From: Magicicada septendecula
Lineage: Eukaryota; Arthropoda; Insecta; Hemiptera; Cicadidae
Length of the DNA: 64,000 nt
NCBI GenBank assembly: GCA_034769895.1
Contig: CM068367.1
Location: 127,398,927-127,462,926 of the forward strand
Reading direction: 5' to 3'
Positions 10,831 through 21,603 of the stretch are shown here, piece after piece. The notes beneath the pieces are model-generated. The model did no database searches. It was given only the letters and a program-made list of their open reading frames with translations, and had not been told where the DNA came from. Within the stretch, counting starts at the first letter, position 1. The number at the start of each line of letters is the position of its first letter. Both the position numbers and the translations under genes were made by a program.

Positions 10831-12190
10831 AGCTTTTATGAATATCTGAAACGTATAAAATATCGGTATGGAGAACCATACATGACTTCCATATTCTAAG
10901 ATTTATATTTAAATCTTAATATCGCCTGCCAAGCGCGATATATTTTCTCTTATACATGATTTACATTAAAATGAAAAAATTTTAATTTTATTGCTTGGCA
11001 ATAAACCAACCATTGTTTGAAAAAGTTTAAATAAATTTTCAAGTACTTTACTCTTGTTAAAACGTAAAAGGTTGCAGGTAAACTACCCCTTCCCCTTAAC
11101 CGATCTTCACCAAAATCGAAAGTCCTTGAGACCTCTACAATTGAGGGACGTATGCAAAAAATTATTTGATTCTGTTTGAATTTGCGGCTGTTATCGTTTG
11201 CCATAGAAAATACCCTTGTTAAAAAAACGTTGCAGGTAAACTACCCCTTTCCCTCAACCGATCTTCACCAAAAACAATAGGTCTTTAGAACTCTACAATT
11301 TAGGGCTGTATGCAAATAATCTTTTGATTCTGTTTGAATTTGCGGCTGTTATCGTTTGCCATAGGAAATACCCTTGTTAAAACATAAAACGTTACAGGTA
11401 AACTACCCCTTTCCCTTAACCGATCTTCACCAAAAACAATAGGTCTTGAGTACTCTACAAATCAGGGCTGTATGCAAAACATTACTTGATTCTGTTTGAA
11501 TTTGCGGCTGTTATCGTTTGCCATAGAAAATACCCTTGTTAAAAAAACGTTGCAGGTAAACTACCCCTTTCCCTCAACCGAACTTCACCAAAAACAATAG
11601 GTCTTGAGAACTCTACAATTTAGGGCTGTATGCAAATAATCTTTTGATTCTGTTTGAATTTGCGGCTGTTATCGTTTGCCATAGGAAATACCCTTGTTAA
11701 AACATAAAACGTTACAGGTAAACTACCCCTTTCCCTTAACCGATCTTCACCAAAATCAACAGATCTTGAGAACTCTACAATTCAGGGCTGTATGCGAAAC
11801 ATTATTTGATTCTGTTTGAATTTGCGGCTGTTATCGTTTGCCAAACAAACAAAATTACCCTTGCTAAAAAAAAACCGTTGCAGGTAAACTACCCCTTTCC
11901 CTCAACCGATCTTCACCAAAAACAATAGGTCGCGAGTACTCTGCAAATCCGGGCTGCATGCAAAAAATTATTTGATTCTGTTTGAATTTGCGGCAGTTAT
12001 CGTTTGCCATAGAAAAAAAATCTACAGACAGACAGACAGACAGACAGACACACAGACAGACACACAGACACTTTTCGGAAAACGACTTTTTTTCATGTTT
12101 TGAGTGTAGTAGAATCAGAATCTGCAATAATCTCGAACACGATTTTTTTTGCCATCACCATACTTCCATTCCTTAAGGAATATGGAAGTA
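10831..12190. repeat. tandem array block Q', six units and array end
   Basis: Near-duplicate of block Q at about 3.39 kb offset. Units start near 11073, 11234, 11394, 11552, 11714 and 11880. The (CAGA)n tract (12026-12071) is about half the length of that in Q. The array ends at the 3' hairpin CTTCCATTCCTTAAGGAATA and GGAAGTAAAA near 12190, after which unrelated flank starts. That fixes the 3' end of the repeating element. Confidence 0.85.
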
Positions 12191-12520
12191 AAACGGTTTT
12201 ATTGCAAAAACGTTTATATTATGAATACGCGAGAGTACGCTATTCGCACACTGGGCTACACAGTTCCTTGATAAAGGAATATATTATATTATCACTGTAC
12301 GAGACGGAAGGATTCTAAATATGAGCTGCCAGTGTTAACGAACGTAAATTAAATCCGTGCTTTTGAGTAGGACACAACCAACTTATGTTACACTGAAAAT
12401 GGTAACTGTTTCATTATCTACAGAGGGACCGTAATCTGCACGCCTAACATGTGTGTGACAGCAACGAATAAATTTAAATAGTTACGTTTCATAATACTGA
12501 AAAATGATCGACAACAGAAG
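12191..12520. other. array flank, nothing recognised
   Basis: Sequence changes abruptly from the repeat to unrelated AT-rich DNA. No gene or element was identified. Confidence 0.6.
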
Positions 12521-12569
12521 ATGAAATCGAAAACAGATCGAGGAAACGTTTACCTGAACACTGTCCTAC

Positions 12570-12975
12570 GGGACAGCTACAGTCAGGTTGTGGTTGGATT
12601 TTCAACGAGCGAAGCGAATTCTCAGTTGCAACTTGACCGTTTGCCACTTGTCTGTCTCTCTACCTATCTGTTTGAGATATGTCTCACGATAACTTTTGAA
12701 CGCATCAACCGACCGATTTCGTAAAACTTGGCATGCGTATTTTACCATACCTTGGTATCTTTAGCGTATAGAACTCAAATGTTTTTGAGATTGATCCTCC
12801 AAAAAATTGGGGCGGGAGGCAAAAATGTGAGGGGGACAAAATTGTGAAAAAATCGCAGAAGCACATATAGGGTACCAAATTAAATAGAATTATAAACACA
12901 ATCTGGACACAGTATTCATTTTTTTAAATTTAAAAATTTTTGGACGTAAGGGCCCAAAAATTGGCTGAGAATTTT
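12570..12975 (+). repeat. second Helitron-like/satellite-type repeat, single copy
   Basis: It contains a degenerate TGTCTGTCTCTCTACC tract followed by CGATAACTTTTGAACGCATC, AACCGACCGATTTCG and AAACTTGGCATG. This arrangement recurs in many arthropod repeats that pair a CTGT/CAGA microsatellite with an 'AACCGAT' block. The design parallels the 160-bp array but the sequence is distinct. Its ends and family are undefined. Confidence 0.4.
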
Positions 12976-13744
12976 AATGAATTGTGTCGTTACAATACAA
13001 TAGTCGTCCGTCGTTATATATTTAGTATAATATAACTAACTTTCGTTTAAAATTCTCCGTGCGTCTGTATTATCGTGTATTTACTTACGTTTTCATATCG
13101 TCCGTAACAAAACTGATTTCACGAATTCGGTATTACTTATTTCGCGTGAACAACATGTAGAGTAAGAATTCATCCGCTGGAATTTCTAACGTTGGATTAT
13201 TTGGTCTCAATATTTGGCGTTGATTGTTAGTCCCATCTTGCCAACCTTGTTGGCGGCAATGCTCCCATCTTGTCGGGTCCACTGAACACGCACGCAATAT
13301 ACGCAATTAACATGGGAAGCGATAAGACGAGCCTCCTCATACTGCGACGTCACAGCCATGCCGGGGATCACAGCCATGCCGGGGATGAATTCCCCAGTCG
13401 TTGTAGGCTTATTACTCAGCCCACGCTCTGTTTATTCAGCCCTTACTCCCCATTATCCAACTAGTCCTCTCTCGGGAGCGTCCTTAATTACAGCCCTAAG
13501 ACCAGCCACCGAGCGAGTCGGATCGATTGGTCCGATGGGACTTCCAAACTATGCGGCAATTCCACCGCCGCTCTCCGTAACATCGTCTGACGTAAGTCTG
13601 TGCTTTTCTTATGTAACAACAGTTACGCAATTTTAATTTGCTGTAAACGAAACTGTTATTATTAAATCGCTAAACGTTTTCTGAATCTCTCTCTCACTCT
13701 CTCTCCCCCTCCACTTACCCTCATGTATATAGAGACTTGTATTT
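12976..13744. other. spacer with short tandem duplication
   Basis: No gene was recognised. A CACAGCCATGCCGGGGAT segment of 18 bp occurs twice in tandem near 13350-13386. A CT-rich tract lies at about 13686-13712. Confidence 0.55.
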
Positions 13745-14062
13745 TCTGCAGTCTCTGCTACCTCTCCGTCCACTTTCTCCTAACAGTCATCCAACAACGC
13801 TTCTAGGTCTCCCTCTATTTTATTTTCAGCGGGTATCCATTCCAAAACCCTTCTCGGCCGTCTAGTGTTAATTACTTCTTTAGTATTCTCCGACAACTTT
13901 TAATTACTTTCTTTCGATCTAGTCATCTGTATCTGTAACCATCTTCATTTTCTCTTATTTTTCATTTCTAACTCTTTCAAATTTAGACGTTATAAGGTAA
14001 TTTCGGTCCTCTGTACTCATCTCACATGTTTCGGCTCCATATGATTATACTCACGGCGCTGC
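13745..14062 (-). pseudogene. LINE reverse transcriptase C-terminal remnant
   Basis: The minus strand gives, in pieces, YNHMEPKH (equivalent to Y-G-A-E-T-W), then a segment beginning MSTEDRNYLITSKFERVRNE, then TRRPRRVLEWIPAENK. In another frame a G-R-P-R-S motif follows. This is the order seen after the palm domain of insect non-LTR retrotransposon ORF2. At least two frame changes and several stops are present. The clade was not assigned. Confidence 0.6.
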
Positions 14063-15235
14063 ATTTGATTAACCTACCTTTTTTTTAATTGCTCCATCAC
14101 AGAAAAAAAGTTCAGTGCACATATGGCATTTCTCTCTTTATTTACAGGGGCATACATGATCCTGTTTCATTGTCATCGTTTTTGCTCGTCTGTTCAGAGC
14201 TACTTCCTTCCATTAGTACACCAGCCAGTCAAAAAACCGAACTAATCAAAGGAGAGTTCGAATTACTGACTTGTTCGTATTTTCGAACGTAACGAATATA
14301 AGACAATATCTGCAAAAAAAACGCAGTTAATTGTACGGTGTTCAAGTACGTACTGTAAATAGAAATTAATTTTACTTTTTTTTGTCGTTTGGTATCCAAA
14401 ACAATCACGACTATTGTAAAACATGTAATACACAATATTATTTTATCACTCACTATAGTGAACTACGTTTCTTAACGAACTGCCTTTTTGCAGTATATAC
14501 AAAAATTACTATTTTCCGTTAACAATATCCTAAGATAAAATTCGTAAAACAAAAATAACAATCAATACTGTGACGGGTTCAGCTTTTTTTAATGTGGGCC
14601 TATATCAGTATGAAATGTCTAAGTTAAATAGTTTTAACCGACACAGTGCAAAATTTACTAACTGTTACAAAGCACAAAACCGTTCTCGTAACATGATTTG
14701 AAAACAAAAGAAGAACGCCACAAGAATGCTCAGAAAAAGTAAAAATTAAACTACATGTAGCTAAATTGTTCGTACTCTCGTGTCCAGTAATTATGCGACC
14801 TAACACAGTCTCTTCGGCTATAAACTAGTTACAGTTACTGAATCTTCATACGGTACGAAGTCGATCTGAGTCAGTTTTATTCACAAAAACAAGTTGAAAG
14901 TGTAAACCTAGAGACAGGTGAAAAGCCTGTTGTCTATAACCTAGCCACAATTCAGAACGTGTAGGCAAAATGCTATCCATTTATCTTCACAAATTCCAGA
15001 TGCACAAAACCTCATCAAGCACGAGCTCTCTCGCAGCGAAAGAGCGAACTTAGAAATGTTCTTAAAAAAAAACTTGTATAATCTGCACGTCGAAGTACTA
15101 TGCTTGTTATAAAACGTTTGACGGTTGTAATAATAATAATAATAATAATATGTCTAATTTAAACCGTTTTAATCGACAGTTGCTCACTATTGCCAAGCAT
15201 AAAACCGTCCTATATGAACAAAATTAATGACAGCA
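14063..15235. other. spacer with an (AAT)n tract
   Basis: No gene was recognised. (AAT)n lies at about 15129-15151. A short stretch at 14256-14300 (GACTTGTTCGTATTTTCGAA) resembles the end of the repeat at 43760-43800 and 45435-45465. Confidence 0.5.
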
Positions 15236-15640
15236 GAGATGGACTTTTAGAGACGTTCGCCAAGAGTATCCAGACGTGAGAAAATTAGAGATAAAGCCAT
15301 TAAGGACAGAATGAATGTGAAAAATTCAATTGTTGATTTTATCCAAACAAAAAAATTACAATGGTACGGATACAGGGAAAGAATGGCACAGGGAAGATTG
15401 CCAAGAAGAGTTATGGAACGGACTCCATCAGGAAGAAGGAAAACAGGAAGACCACCTATCACTTTCTGGATAGAAGAAATTCAGGCTACATTGAGGGAAC
15501 GCGAAACTGAAGATCTTTGGATGGAAAAGCAGCAGTGGAAGATGAGAATTCAATCAATTCTGTAATCTTTGGTTCCGGAAAATGTGTAAACATTGTACAG
15601 CCGGAAATAATAATAAAAGAATAATAATAGTAATAACAGC
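15236..15640 (+). pseudogene. 5'-truncated LINE, C-terminal ORF2 and 3' end
   Basis: The open frame 15311-15565 reads MNVKNSIVDFIQTKKLQWYG, then YRERMAQGRLPRRVMERTPS, GRRKTGRPPITFWIEEI, and ends WKMRIQSIL. The L-x-W-x-G-x-x-x-R-M, G-R-R-K-x-G-R-P and W-x-x-x-I motifs in that order define the C-terminal tail of insect non-LTR retrotransposon reverse transcriptases. A 3' untranslated stretch ends in AAT-rich microsatellite (15605-15630), as expected for these elements. The copy lacks the endonuclease and palm domains, so it is a dead-on-arrival insertion. The frame over 85 codons is intact, which suggests it is one of the younger LINE tails in the window. Confidence 0.82.
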
Positions 15641-16255
15641 AATTGTTCGATGTCCTAAAATCCACTAATATTAAAACTAAGGTAGAAAAATGTCGTTCAG
15701 CTTGAAGATTAAGTCCTGATCGGTCGGACAGCTTCCGACCGGTCGGGGGTTCTTTTTCAAATTTAGTCTAGACGACATACCATGGACAACATTAACAATT
15801 CAATTCATTTTTCTTCTTTTGCTGCTTTCCCCATCAAAAACTGTCCCCATAAGTGCAACTGACGTCACACAATTCCAACGTGTTGCAGCGTTCAAATCAA
15901 CGGAACAAATTCCTAAATTAACTACTAAAAAGTTCTAAAAAGTTTTAGTAAGAACAAAACGTGTCTGATGAAAAAGCGCGCACATCAGTTACAAATAATT
16001 ACTCCGTCTACTGTCGTCTCTTATTTTGTGAACAGAACAAACGTAATTGCTTAAAGCAAGAGACGTGTTTAATCTATTGTGTCTGTGCGCCGCCAGCGAC
16101 ACACGAAGTTTCAGTCACGGGATCGCGATCCCTACTTGTAACGGTACCACTGAAAATATTTCGCAAACAAACAACGCTAACACATGACAGACAAGTACTT
16201 GCTAATTGCTACGCGAAACAGTTTATCGCTATGTAGTAACATTTCTGTACCATTC
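15641..16255. other. spacer with a GC-rich hairpin
   Basis: A hairpin-forming stretch at about 15719-15748 (CGGTCGGACAGCTTCCGACC) stands out. No gene was recognised. Confidence 0.5.
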
Positions 16256-16735
16256 GTACCAGACGCTCGATTCGTCTACAAGCATATATGAAGCGTCCTC
16301 CAGACTGTAAAACACCAGAGTGGCCAAAGCGTAACGCACCCTGTACGAGTTATGATTTTCATGCAATTTCTGTCTATTAAAACATGATGTCTTTATTTTT
16401 GTGTATTTACGTTGTTCCCTTCAAAGTGATCTTCATCAGACAAAATACACTTATCCCAACCTTTTTGTTTTCAATTTTCCAAAATATGGAAATGGAACGC
16501 ACTTTGTAGCAGAGCCTTGAGTTCGTTTAGCGATTTTTGTTATAAGTCTTCAAAGGTCGCGAAACGTTGTCATTTTATGAATGTTTTCAACCTTGGGAGT
16601 GGAAAAAGTGATACGGGGCCATGTCTAGTGATATGAATCCTTTGGTTGCAGTAACACTATGGTATTATTTTTTGGCCAAAAATTACTGAACGTGTGTGTC
16701 CTGACGCAGTATCGTGATGTAGTTTCTGTACATAT
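16256..16735 (-). pseudogene. mariner-like transposase remnant
   Basis: The minus strand from about 16732 reads, in shifting frames, LHHDTASGHTRSV (the H-D-N-A-x-x-H-T motif around the second catalytic Asp), then DMAPYHFF (from S-P-D-L-A-P-x-D-F-F, third catalytic Asp), QRFATFEDL, SLNELKALLQSAFHF, and a WDKCI...DEDHFEGNNV ending. This order is diagnostic for the C-terminal half of mariner-type transposases. There are about three frame changes and several stops. The N-terminal DNA-binding half and terminal inverted repeats were not found. It is more complete than the fragment at 5140-5330. Confidence 0.75.
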
Positions 16736-17165
16736 TACCCCTCCCACAAATTTGGATGTTTTCCCACAAATGTCTTCATGCAAGTGATGTAAAATACTAC
16801 CCAAACATATACTCTTTAGTGACCATAACAGCTATTATTAAAAAAATTCATGAAACTCAAAACGAAAATCTTCCTTTATTTTACTACCATGATCTTCAAT
16901 TCATCACAACTGTTTTGAAGCTTTTGTACCATCTGTAACCCGATTGTTCGTACGTTCACCAAAAAACTTTTGAAAACATTCTCATTTTTAGAACAGATAT
17001 ATCATTCTTTACACAAAATGTAATGCAACCTGTCCAACTCTGAATTGTAGAATGATGGGAAATTGTCACATGCACTAAACCTCAAGTTAACTCAATTAGT
17101 TATCAAATAGATTTGATAGTCGAATCTGCAAGGATTTCGGATTACTGACCTCCATACTGAAGACC
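16736..17165. other. unassigned spacer
   Basis: AT-rich. It may include decayed mariner N-terminal sequence on the minus strand, but no motif supports that. Confidence 0.4.
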
Positions 17166-17425
17166 AAGGTGATGGCTTTTCACGGACCTGTCCCCATACG
17201 AGCAAAAATTGTTGCAGACGGCATTGTTCTGGAGCAGATCAGTAATTTTGAATATATCTGGGCTGTGATGCGTCTTATATTAAAAACAATGATATGGTGC
17301 AGAAACTGCACAAGTTCAACCATATGTGAGGGACCGTTTGGAGAACTCTAAAAATCAACGTATAAAGAAACACGCCTGAAATTCAACAAACTGATGGGGC
17401 CCTCCCCACACTTCTCTCACAAACA
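17166..17425 (+). pseudogene. LINE reverse transcriptase thumb-region remnant
   Basis: The frame gives KVMAFHGPVPIRAKIVADGI, VLEQISNFEYIW, then with small shifts LHKFNHM, a stop, GT and A-L-P-T-L-L. This matches the segment after the YADD motif in a common insect LINE family: K-x-x-x-M-x-F-x-G, I-x-x-Q-V-x-x-F-x-Y-L-G, K-F-x-x-x-C-G-T-I-x-R-T-L, and A-L-P-T-L-L-Y-G. It belongs to the same family as 18880-19410 and 20280-20640. Frameshifts and stops are present and the 3' end is missing. Confidence 0.7.
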
Positions 17426-17559
17426 GGCAAAATATACTCTGTTTAGCTCCAGAAAAATATTTTTTTACAGTTGTATTCTATACATTTATTTGAAATACTA
17501 CTGTCACAGTCGTCAAATTCAGGTTAAATTTAGTCGTACGAAAATGTATATAGCCTATA

Positions 17560-17960
17560 TACATTGGCGGGGATCCCACAGCTACTACCGCAGCCCGCAT
17601 CTCAGTTTCCATATCAACTTATTCTGTGTATCTTCATTCTTAAGATTCTTTTCTTCCATACTCCTTTCGATTCCTTCTATCCATTTTTATCTAGGTCTGC
17701 CTCTTTTCCTTCTGTTGCTAGGTCTGTATTTGAACACACTTACAGGTATTCTTTCTTCACTCATTCACATTAGGTGTCCATACCAGAAAAGCTGTTTACG
17801 TTTTATATCTTCTATTACAGTTTCTTTTCTATTTGTTCTTTCCCTTATTACGTCATTCCTTACACGTTCCAGGCGAGAAACACGAAAATTTCTAACATTA
17901 CTCATTTCAAACCTTAGAAAATACTACAGTAACATTAGAGTAAAACAAACACAAAAAATC
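17560..17960 (-). pseudogene. LINE C-terminal remnant, minus strand
   Basis: The minus strand gives KQLFWYGHL, a stop, MSEERIPVSVFKYRPSN, RRKRGRPR, a stop, KWIEGIERSMEEKN and IWKLRCG. This is the L-x-W-x-G-H ... R-R-K-R-G-R-P-R-x-x-W C-terminus of a LINE ORF2. A 191-codon open frame on the opposite strand (17394-17969) is antisense to it and is not considered a gene. Confidence 0.68.
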
Positions 17961-18879
17961 GACATATAGTTTATCAACGTCTACACGAGAAACGCATTAA
18001 CTTTATACAAAAAAGTGAACGTTATTTCATCGCGTTCGTAAACTAAATCCTTTGGGAACACTACACGGTGACAGACGGCCGCAACATTTATCAGCGTCAT
18101 GTGAAAATAAAATTAATTCCTAATCGAATACGACGGGAGAGGGATGGAGAAGACTGGCGGTTTATCCTTCGTCCCGTTCGTACAAATTGGTGGTTCGGGG
18201 CGCGACGTCTGATTGGCCGCGCGGTTTCTTGAAACGTGTGTTCGTCCATAAATCACTTTCGTGCAGGATCGATGAAAGCTGTTACAGCACAGACTTATCG
18301 ACTGAACGTAATACAATACGGGCGGCTGACAGTAAACGATTACACACGATACCCTCAAGACGACATTCACACGTCCCATTTAAAAACAATACTGGTCTGG
18401 AAATACGAAATCTTATATCGTAAATCGTAAACGCTTGAATTTAGAAACTAATATTTATTTGTTAGGATTAAGTATGTAAATTTTACTTCTTATATTACAG
18501 AATCCTGACGCCTGAAATCCACAGGCTGAAAAAATAAACAAAATATCAGAATTCTGAAATCTTCCAAATAAAACGGAGCATAAGACAAGAATTGCGTATT
18601 AAGACATTTCCCTTTTTCCTAAATATGGATAAAACAATCAAAGATATTAGAAGGACGACAACAAGCCTTATGAAGCACACTGCTGGACAAAAGAAAATGT
18701 TGTCAGTGTCAGAAGAGGCATGTAGTTATAAGATGTAAAATATATTGGCTATAGACGAATCACTTTAAATGTGAAAACTTAACAGAAAAGCATAAGAAGA
18801 GGAACCATGAAAATCAACCTACAATAAAGCAAAAGTGCATCTGTATTTTTTTAAGATGTTAAAAAACAGAAAAACTAAA
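17961..18879. other. spacer with a GC-rich patch
   Basis: 18130-18235 is GC- and CpG-rich relative to its surroundings. No gene or repeat was identified. Confidence 0.5.
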
Positions 18880-19410
18880 TGCATCATCATCATCATCATA
18901 TCAAAAAAATGGTTTGTACCGGTACTACGCAGACAGGCTAGAGCTGATCACTCCAACGCTTCTTCAGATACCCCAAACTTCTCCGTTCTTTCATATTGTA
19001 ATTCAATGTTTGTTTGGAGATGCGGCAGTCATCCATTCGGTTAAGATGTTCCAACCATTGTAGCCGATATTGGGCGATCCTATCGAGTATACTCAACTCA
19101 TAATATTCAGTTCCTGCCGTACATCGACATTTCGTTAGCGACCTTATGGTATATCCTGCCACGTGCCTGAGAAATCTCATTTCGGCCGCTTGAATACGAC
19201 TGGCCTGGGACTTGTTAACGTTCAATTCTCACCAACATAGAGAAGTATGGGGAGGGACCTCACCTTCAATTTTGAATGTCTGGGCTGTAATTCATCTTAC
19301 ATTATAAGCAATGGTGTGGTGAAGAAGCTACACAAGTTCAACCATATGTGTGGGACCATCAGGAGAACTCTAACAACTAAATGGAAAGACATTAAATTAG
19401 AGAACAAAAT
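18880..19410 (-). pseudogene. LINE tail with 5' inversion
   Basis: On the minus strand, 19262 to 18938 encodes RSLPILLYVGEN, then SQASRIQAAEMRFLRHVAGY, LDRIAQYRLQWLEHLNRMDD and YLKKRWSDQL, ending in a (GAT)n tail at about 18882-18900. Immediately next to it, 19263-19410 encodes on the plus strand FNFECLGCNSSYI, KKLHKFNHMCGTIRRTLTTK and IKLENK, which belongs just upstream in the same ORF2. The inverted block ends in the consensus exactly where the sense block begins. That is the arrangement expected from twin priming during LINE integration. Confidence 0.75.
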
Positions 19411-20279
19411 AAAACCGAGATAATATGAGTATGAAAACAGGTTATAGGAAACGAAGTTAATCAGGAGAATATAGGAAGCAAGAAGTGATAAAAAGGAGAT
19501 GTTATGGTATATCGAAGAAAACGTGGTAGAGGAGAGCAGCGAAGTGGGATGTAATTAAAGACATGCTGAAAAGGCAGAAGTGATAGATATATCGAGAATA
19601 CCAACGTGAGATAAATAATGAACTCTTGAACCACATCTTATACACACAATGACAAATATGCGTTAAAATCAATTAACAGTACAATTAATTACAATTATAA
19701 ACCAAAACACAGGAAAATCGTACAAATTCTCTAATACGAAAATATTATGAAAAGGGGCGGTGGGCGTAAATATGGTGAAAGAAGCAAAATGATCGAAGTA
19801 GAAAACAAATCATCCATCAAACAACTTTAACAGTCTTCTGAGTGATTGGTGAAGGCAGAGTTTGGTGTTGAGACCGAGAAGCATATCTATAACTATCCGA
19901 ATATCAGATAATAGAATCGACATAACTGATCAGAAGGAATACTTTGGAAAGTGTGAAAGAACCTGGCTTGAATACTGCGTATAATAACAGCTGCCTCACC
20001 GCGAGTAGTCATTGCTTTTGCGTGGTAGCGGAGAGAAGGCGCGATGTCCGAGATACGATCGATGTTAAAAGATAATTCAAAGTGATCATTTGTTAACGAA
20101 TTATTGTTATTGTTATTATTAGTCAATCGCAGGCACCAATTTTACCGTCCTATTGCCGAGGCTTGTTAGGGTAATGCAACTACATTGAATATTTACATAA
20201 TCAGGTTACTGGCCAAATTCTGTACAAACTCCAGACCAGGAGCCAGGAGAAAAAATGTGTATCGGAATTATCTTTCTAC
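19411..20279. other. spacer
   Basis: No gene was recognised. Weak LINE-like purine-rich sequence lies at 19440-19600, without firm motifs. Confidence 0.45.
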
Positions 20280-20640
20280 GATAATTGCATGAGTTCAACC
20301 TTAGTGCGGGACCATCAGGCGAACCCTTAAGTCAGCAAGTAAAGGAACACGCCTGAAATTCTACAAGGTGATGGCTCTTCCCACACTTCTTTATGGGTCT
20401 GAGAATTGAACTTTAACGAAAGGCCAGGCCAGTCGCATCCAAGCGGCTGAAATGAGATTTCTCAGGCACGTGGCAGGGTATATTCTCCATGATCATAGAC
20501 GAAACACAGATATACGGCAGGAACTAAATATTATGAGTACACTCGACAGGATCGCCCAGGAATGACCAGCTATAATATTTGCCTATTTGAGACCGGAACA
20601 AACCATTCTTGGTTTAAACCTTGAGGATGATGATGATGAA
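20280..20640 (+). pseudogene. 5'-truncated LINE with (GAT)n tail
   Basis: In shifting frames it gives KGTRLKFYKVMALPTLLYGS, a stop, TLTKGQASRIQAAEMRFLRH, VAGYI, RQELNIMSTLDRIAQE. The 3' untranslated end is TTAAACCTTGAGGATGATGA. It is the same family as 17166-17425 and 18880-19410. Trp is lost in the S-E-x-W motif, and the RIAQ...W-x-G-H region is deleted. Confidence 0.75.
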
Positions 20641-20856
20641 TTATCTTCTCCTAGGCCTTAAGTCGTGGTACGATGTCACCTGTTCTTGTCCTAGCCTTTG
20701 TTCGTACGAACAAAGATGGTAGTCGGAAATATTTCACTATATCAAGTCAACAGTTTTAATTATCTGGGGTGTCCTGAACTCTTATCATCATGGTGATGAC
20801 ACAAAGAATAAGCTAACAATTGTTATTTAAGATTCTAAAAACGGATCGATATTCTG
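20641..20856. other. spacer before foldback element
   Basis: Nothing recognised. Confidence 0.5.
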
Positions 20857-20964
20857 AATGTTATAAACCCTTAAATTCGTAGTGACCGTCAATCAATGAA
20901 TTTTTCAGTGAAGGGTTAGTGAAGATCGGTCAAAAGTAACACAAATTTTTAACTTATTTGTGTC

Positions 20965-20996
20965 GACGTTTCGACAGTGTTTATTGTCATCATCAG
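20965..20996 (-). ncRNA. minimal hammerhead ribozyme, left arm
   Basis: On the minus strand: CTGATGA (20996-20990), stem-loop TGACAATAAACACTGTC (20989-20973; GACA pairs with TGTC and one mismatch follows), and GAAACGTC (20972-20965). All conserved core bases of the minimal hammerhead are present. ACGT supplies the loopless stem III and C is the cleavage-site nucleotide. Confidence 0.72.
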
Positions 20997-21497
20997 GACC
21001 TGTGTATGAAATACAAAAGAAATGTCAAACACAACAGAACAATTAAATATTTGGGTGAACGTGTTCGTGTATGTGAGTGTGTGTGCGTGCGTGTAATTGT
21101 TAATAACTTTTAATAATTACATAGTTGACCATCCCTTAATCTGTTTTTAGTTATAGGTAATTATTTTACTATGCTATATGTTGACTGCTGTATGTATAAA
21201 CGTTTTGTGTACCAATCTAATATCCAATTGTCGATTACTGTTTGTTTAATTAATTAAAATATCATTACATATAGTAATTTAAATTGTAATAGTGTATAAA
21301 TTAAGTTCTGTCATACTATAATTTTCTCATTTTCTTAAAGATAATATTGGAAGATGTAAACAAACTATCTCAAGTCTTCACATATACAACGATACATACA
21401 TACGCACGCACACACACTCACATACACGAACACGTTCACCCAAATATTTAATTGTTCTGTTGTGTTTGACATTTCTTTTGCATTTCATACACAGGTC

Positions 21498-21529
21498 CTG
21501 ACGATGACAATAAACATTGTCGAAACGTC
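21498..21529 (+). ncRNA. minimal hammerhead ribozyme, right arm
   Basis: CTGACGA (21498-21504), TGACAATAAACATTGTC (21505-21521) with a 6-bp stem GACAAT/ATTGTC and an AAAC loop, then GAAACGTC (21522-21529). N7 is C here and T in the left arm. The stem mismatch of the left arm is restored here. The core is complete. Confidence 0.75.
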
Positions 21530-21603
21530 GACACAAATAAGTTAAAAATTTGTGTTATTTTTGACCGATCCTCACTAACCCTTCACTGAAAAATGTTATA
21601 AAC

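Larger units (their letters stand above)
20857..21603. mobile_element. Penelope-type foldback with two hammerhead cores
   Basis: A 723-bp insertion (20869-21591) is flanked by the 12-bp direct repeat AATGTTATAAAC (20857-20868 and 21592-21603). Its arms, about 20901-21103 and 21391-21593, are ~200-bp near-perfect inverted repeats beginning TTTTTCAGTGAAGGGTTAGT, so the last bases of the right arm overlap the duplication. The central ~290 bp is AT-rich and non-coding. About 32 bp lies between the left duplication and the left arm. Each arm carries an inward or outward copy of a hammerhead core. Two-armed inverted structures with hammerheads are a known arrangement of Penelope-like element ends; there is no reverse transcriptase here, so this is a non-autonomous or terminal-only copy. 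Confidence 0.8.

Noticed and set aside
5560-12190. CRISPR array
   Set aside because: Units are directly adjacent, diverged throughout and ~160 bp long, with no constant repeat separated by unique spacers, and the genome is eukaryotic.
17394-17969. 191-codon plus-strand open frame, the longest in the window
   Set aside because: The minus strand of the same stretch reads as a LINE C-terminus with R-R-K-R-G-R-P-R. The plus frame is antisense and hydrophobic by composition.
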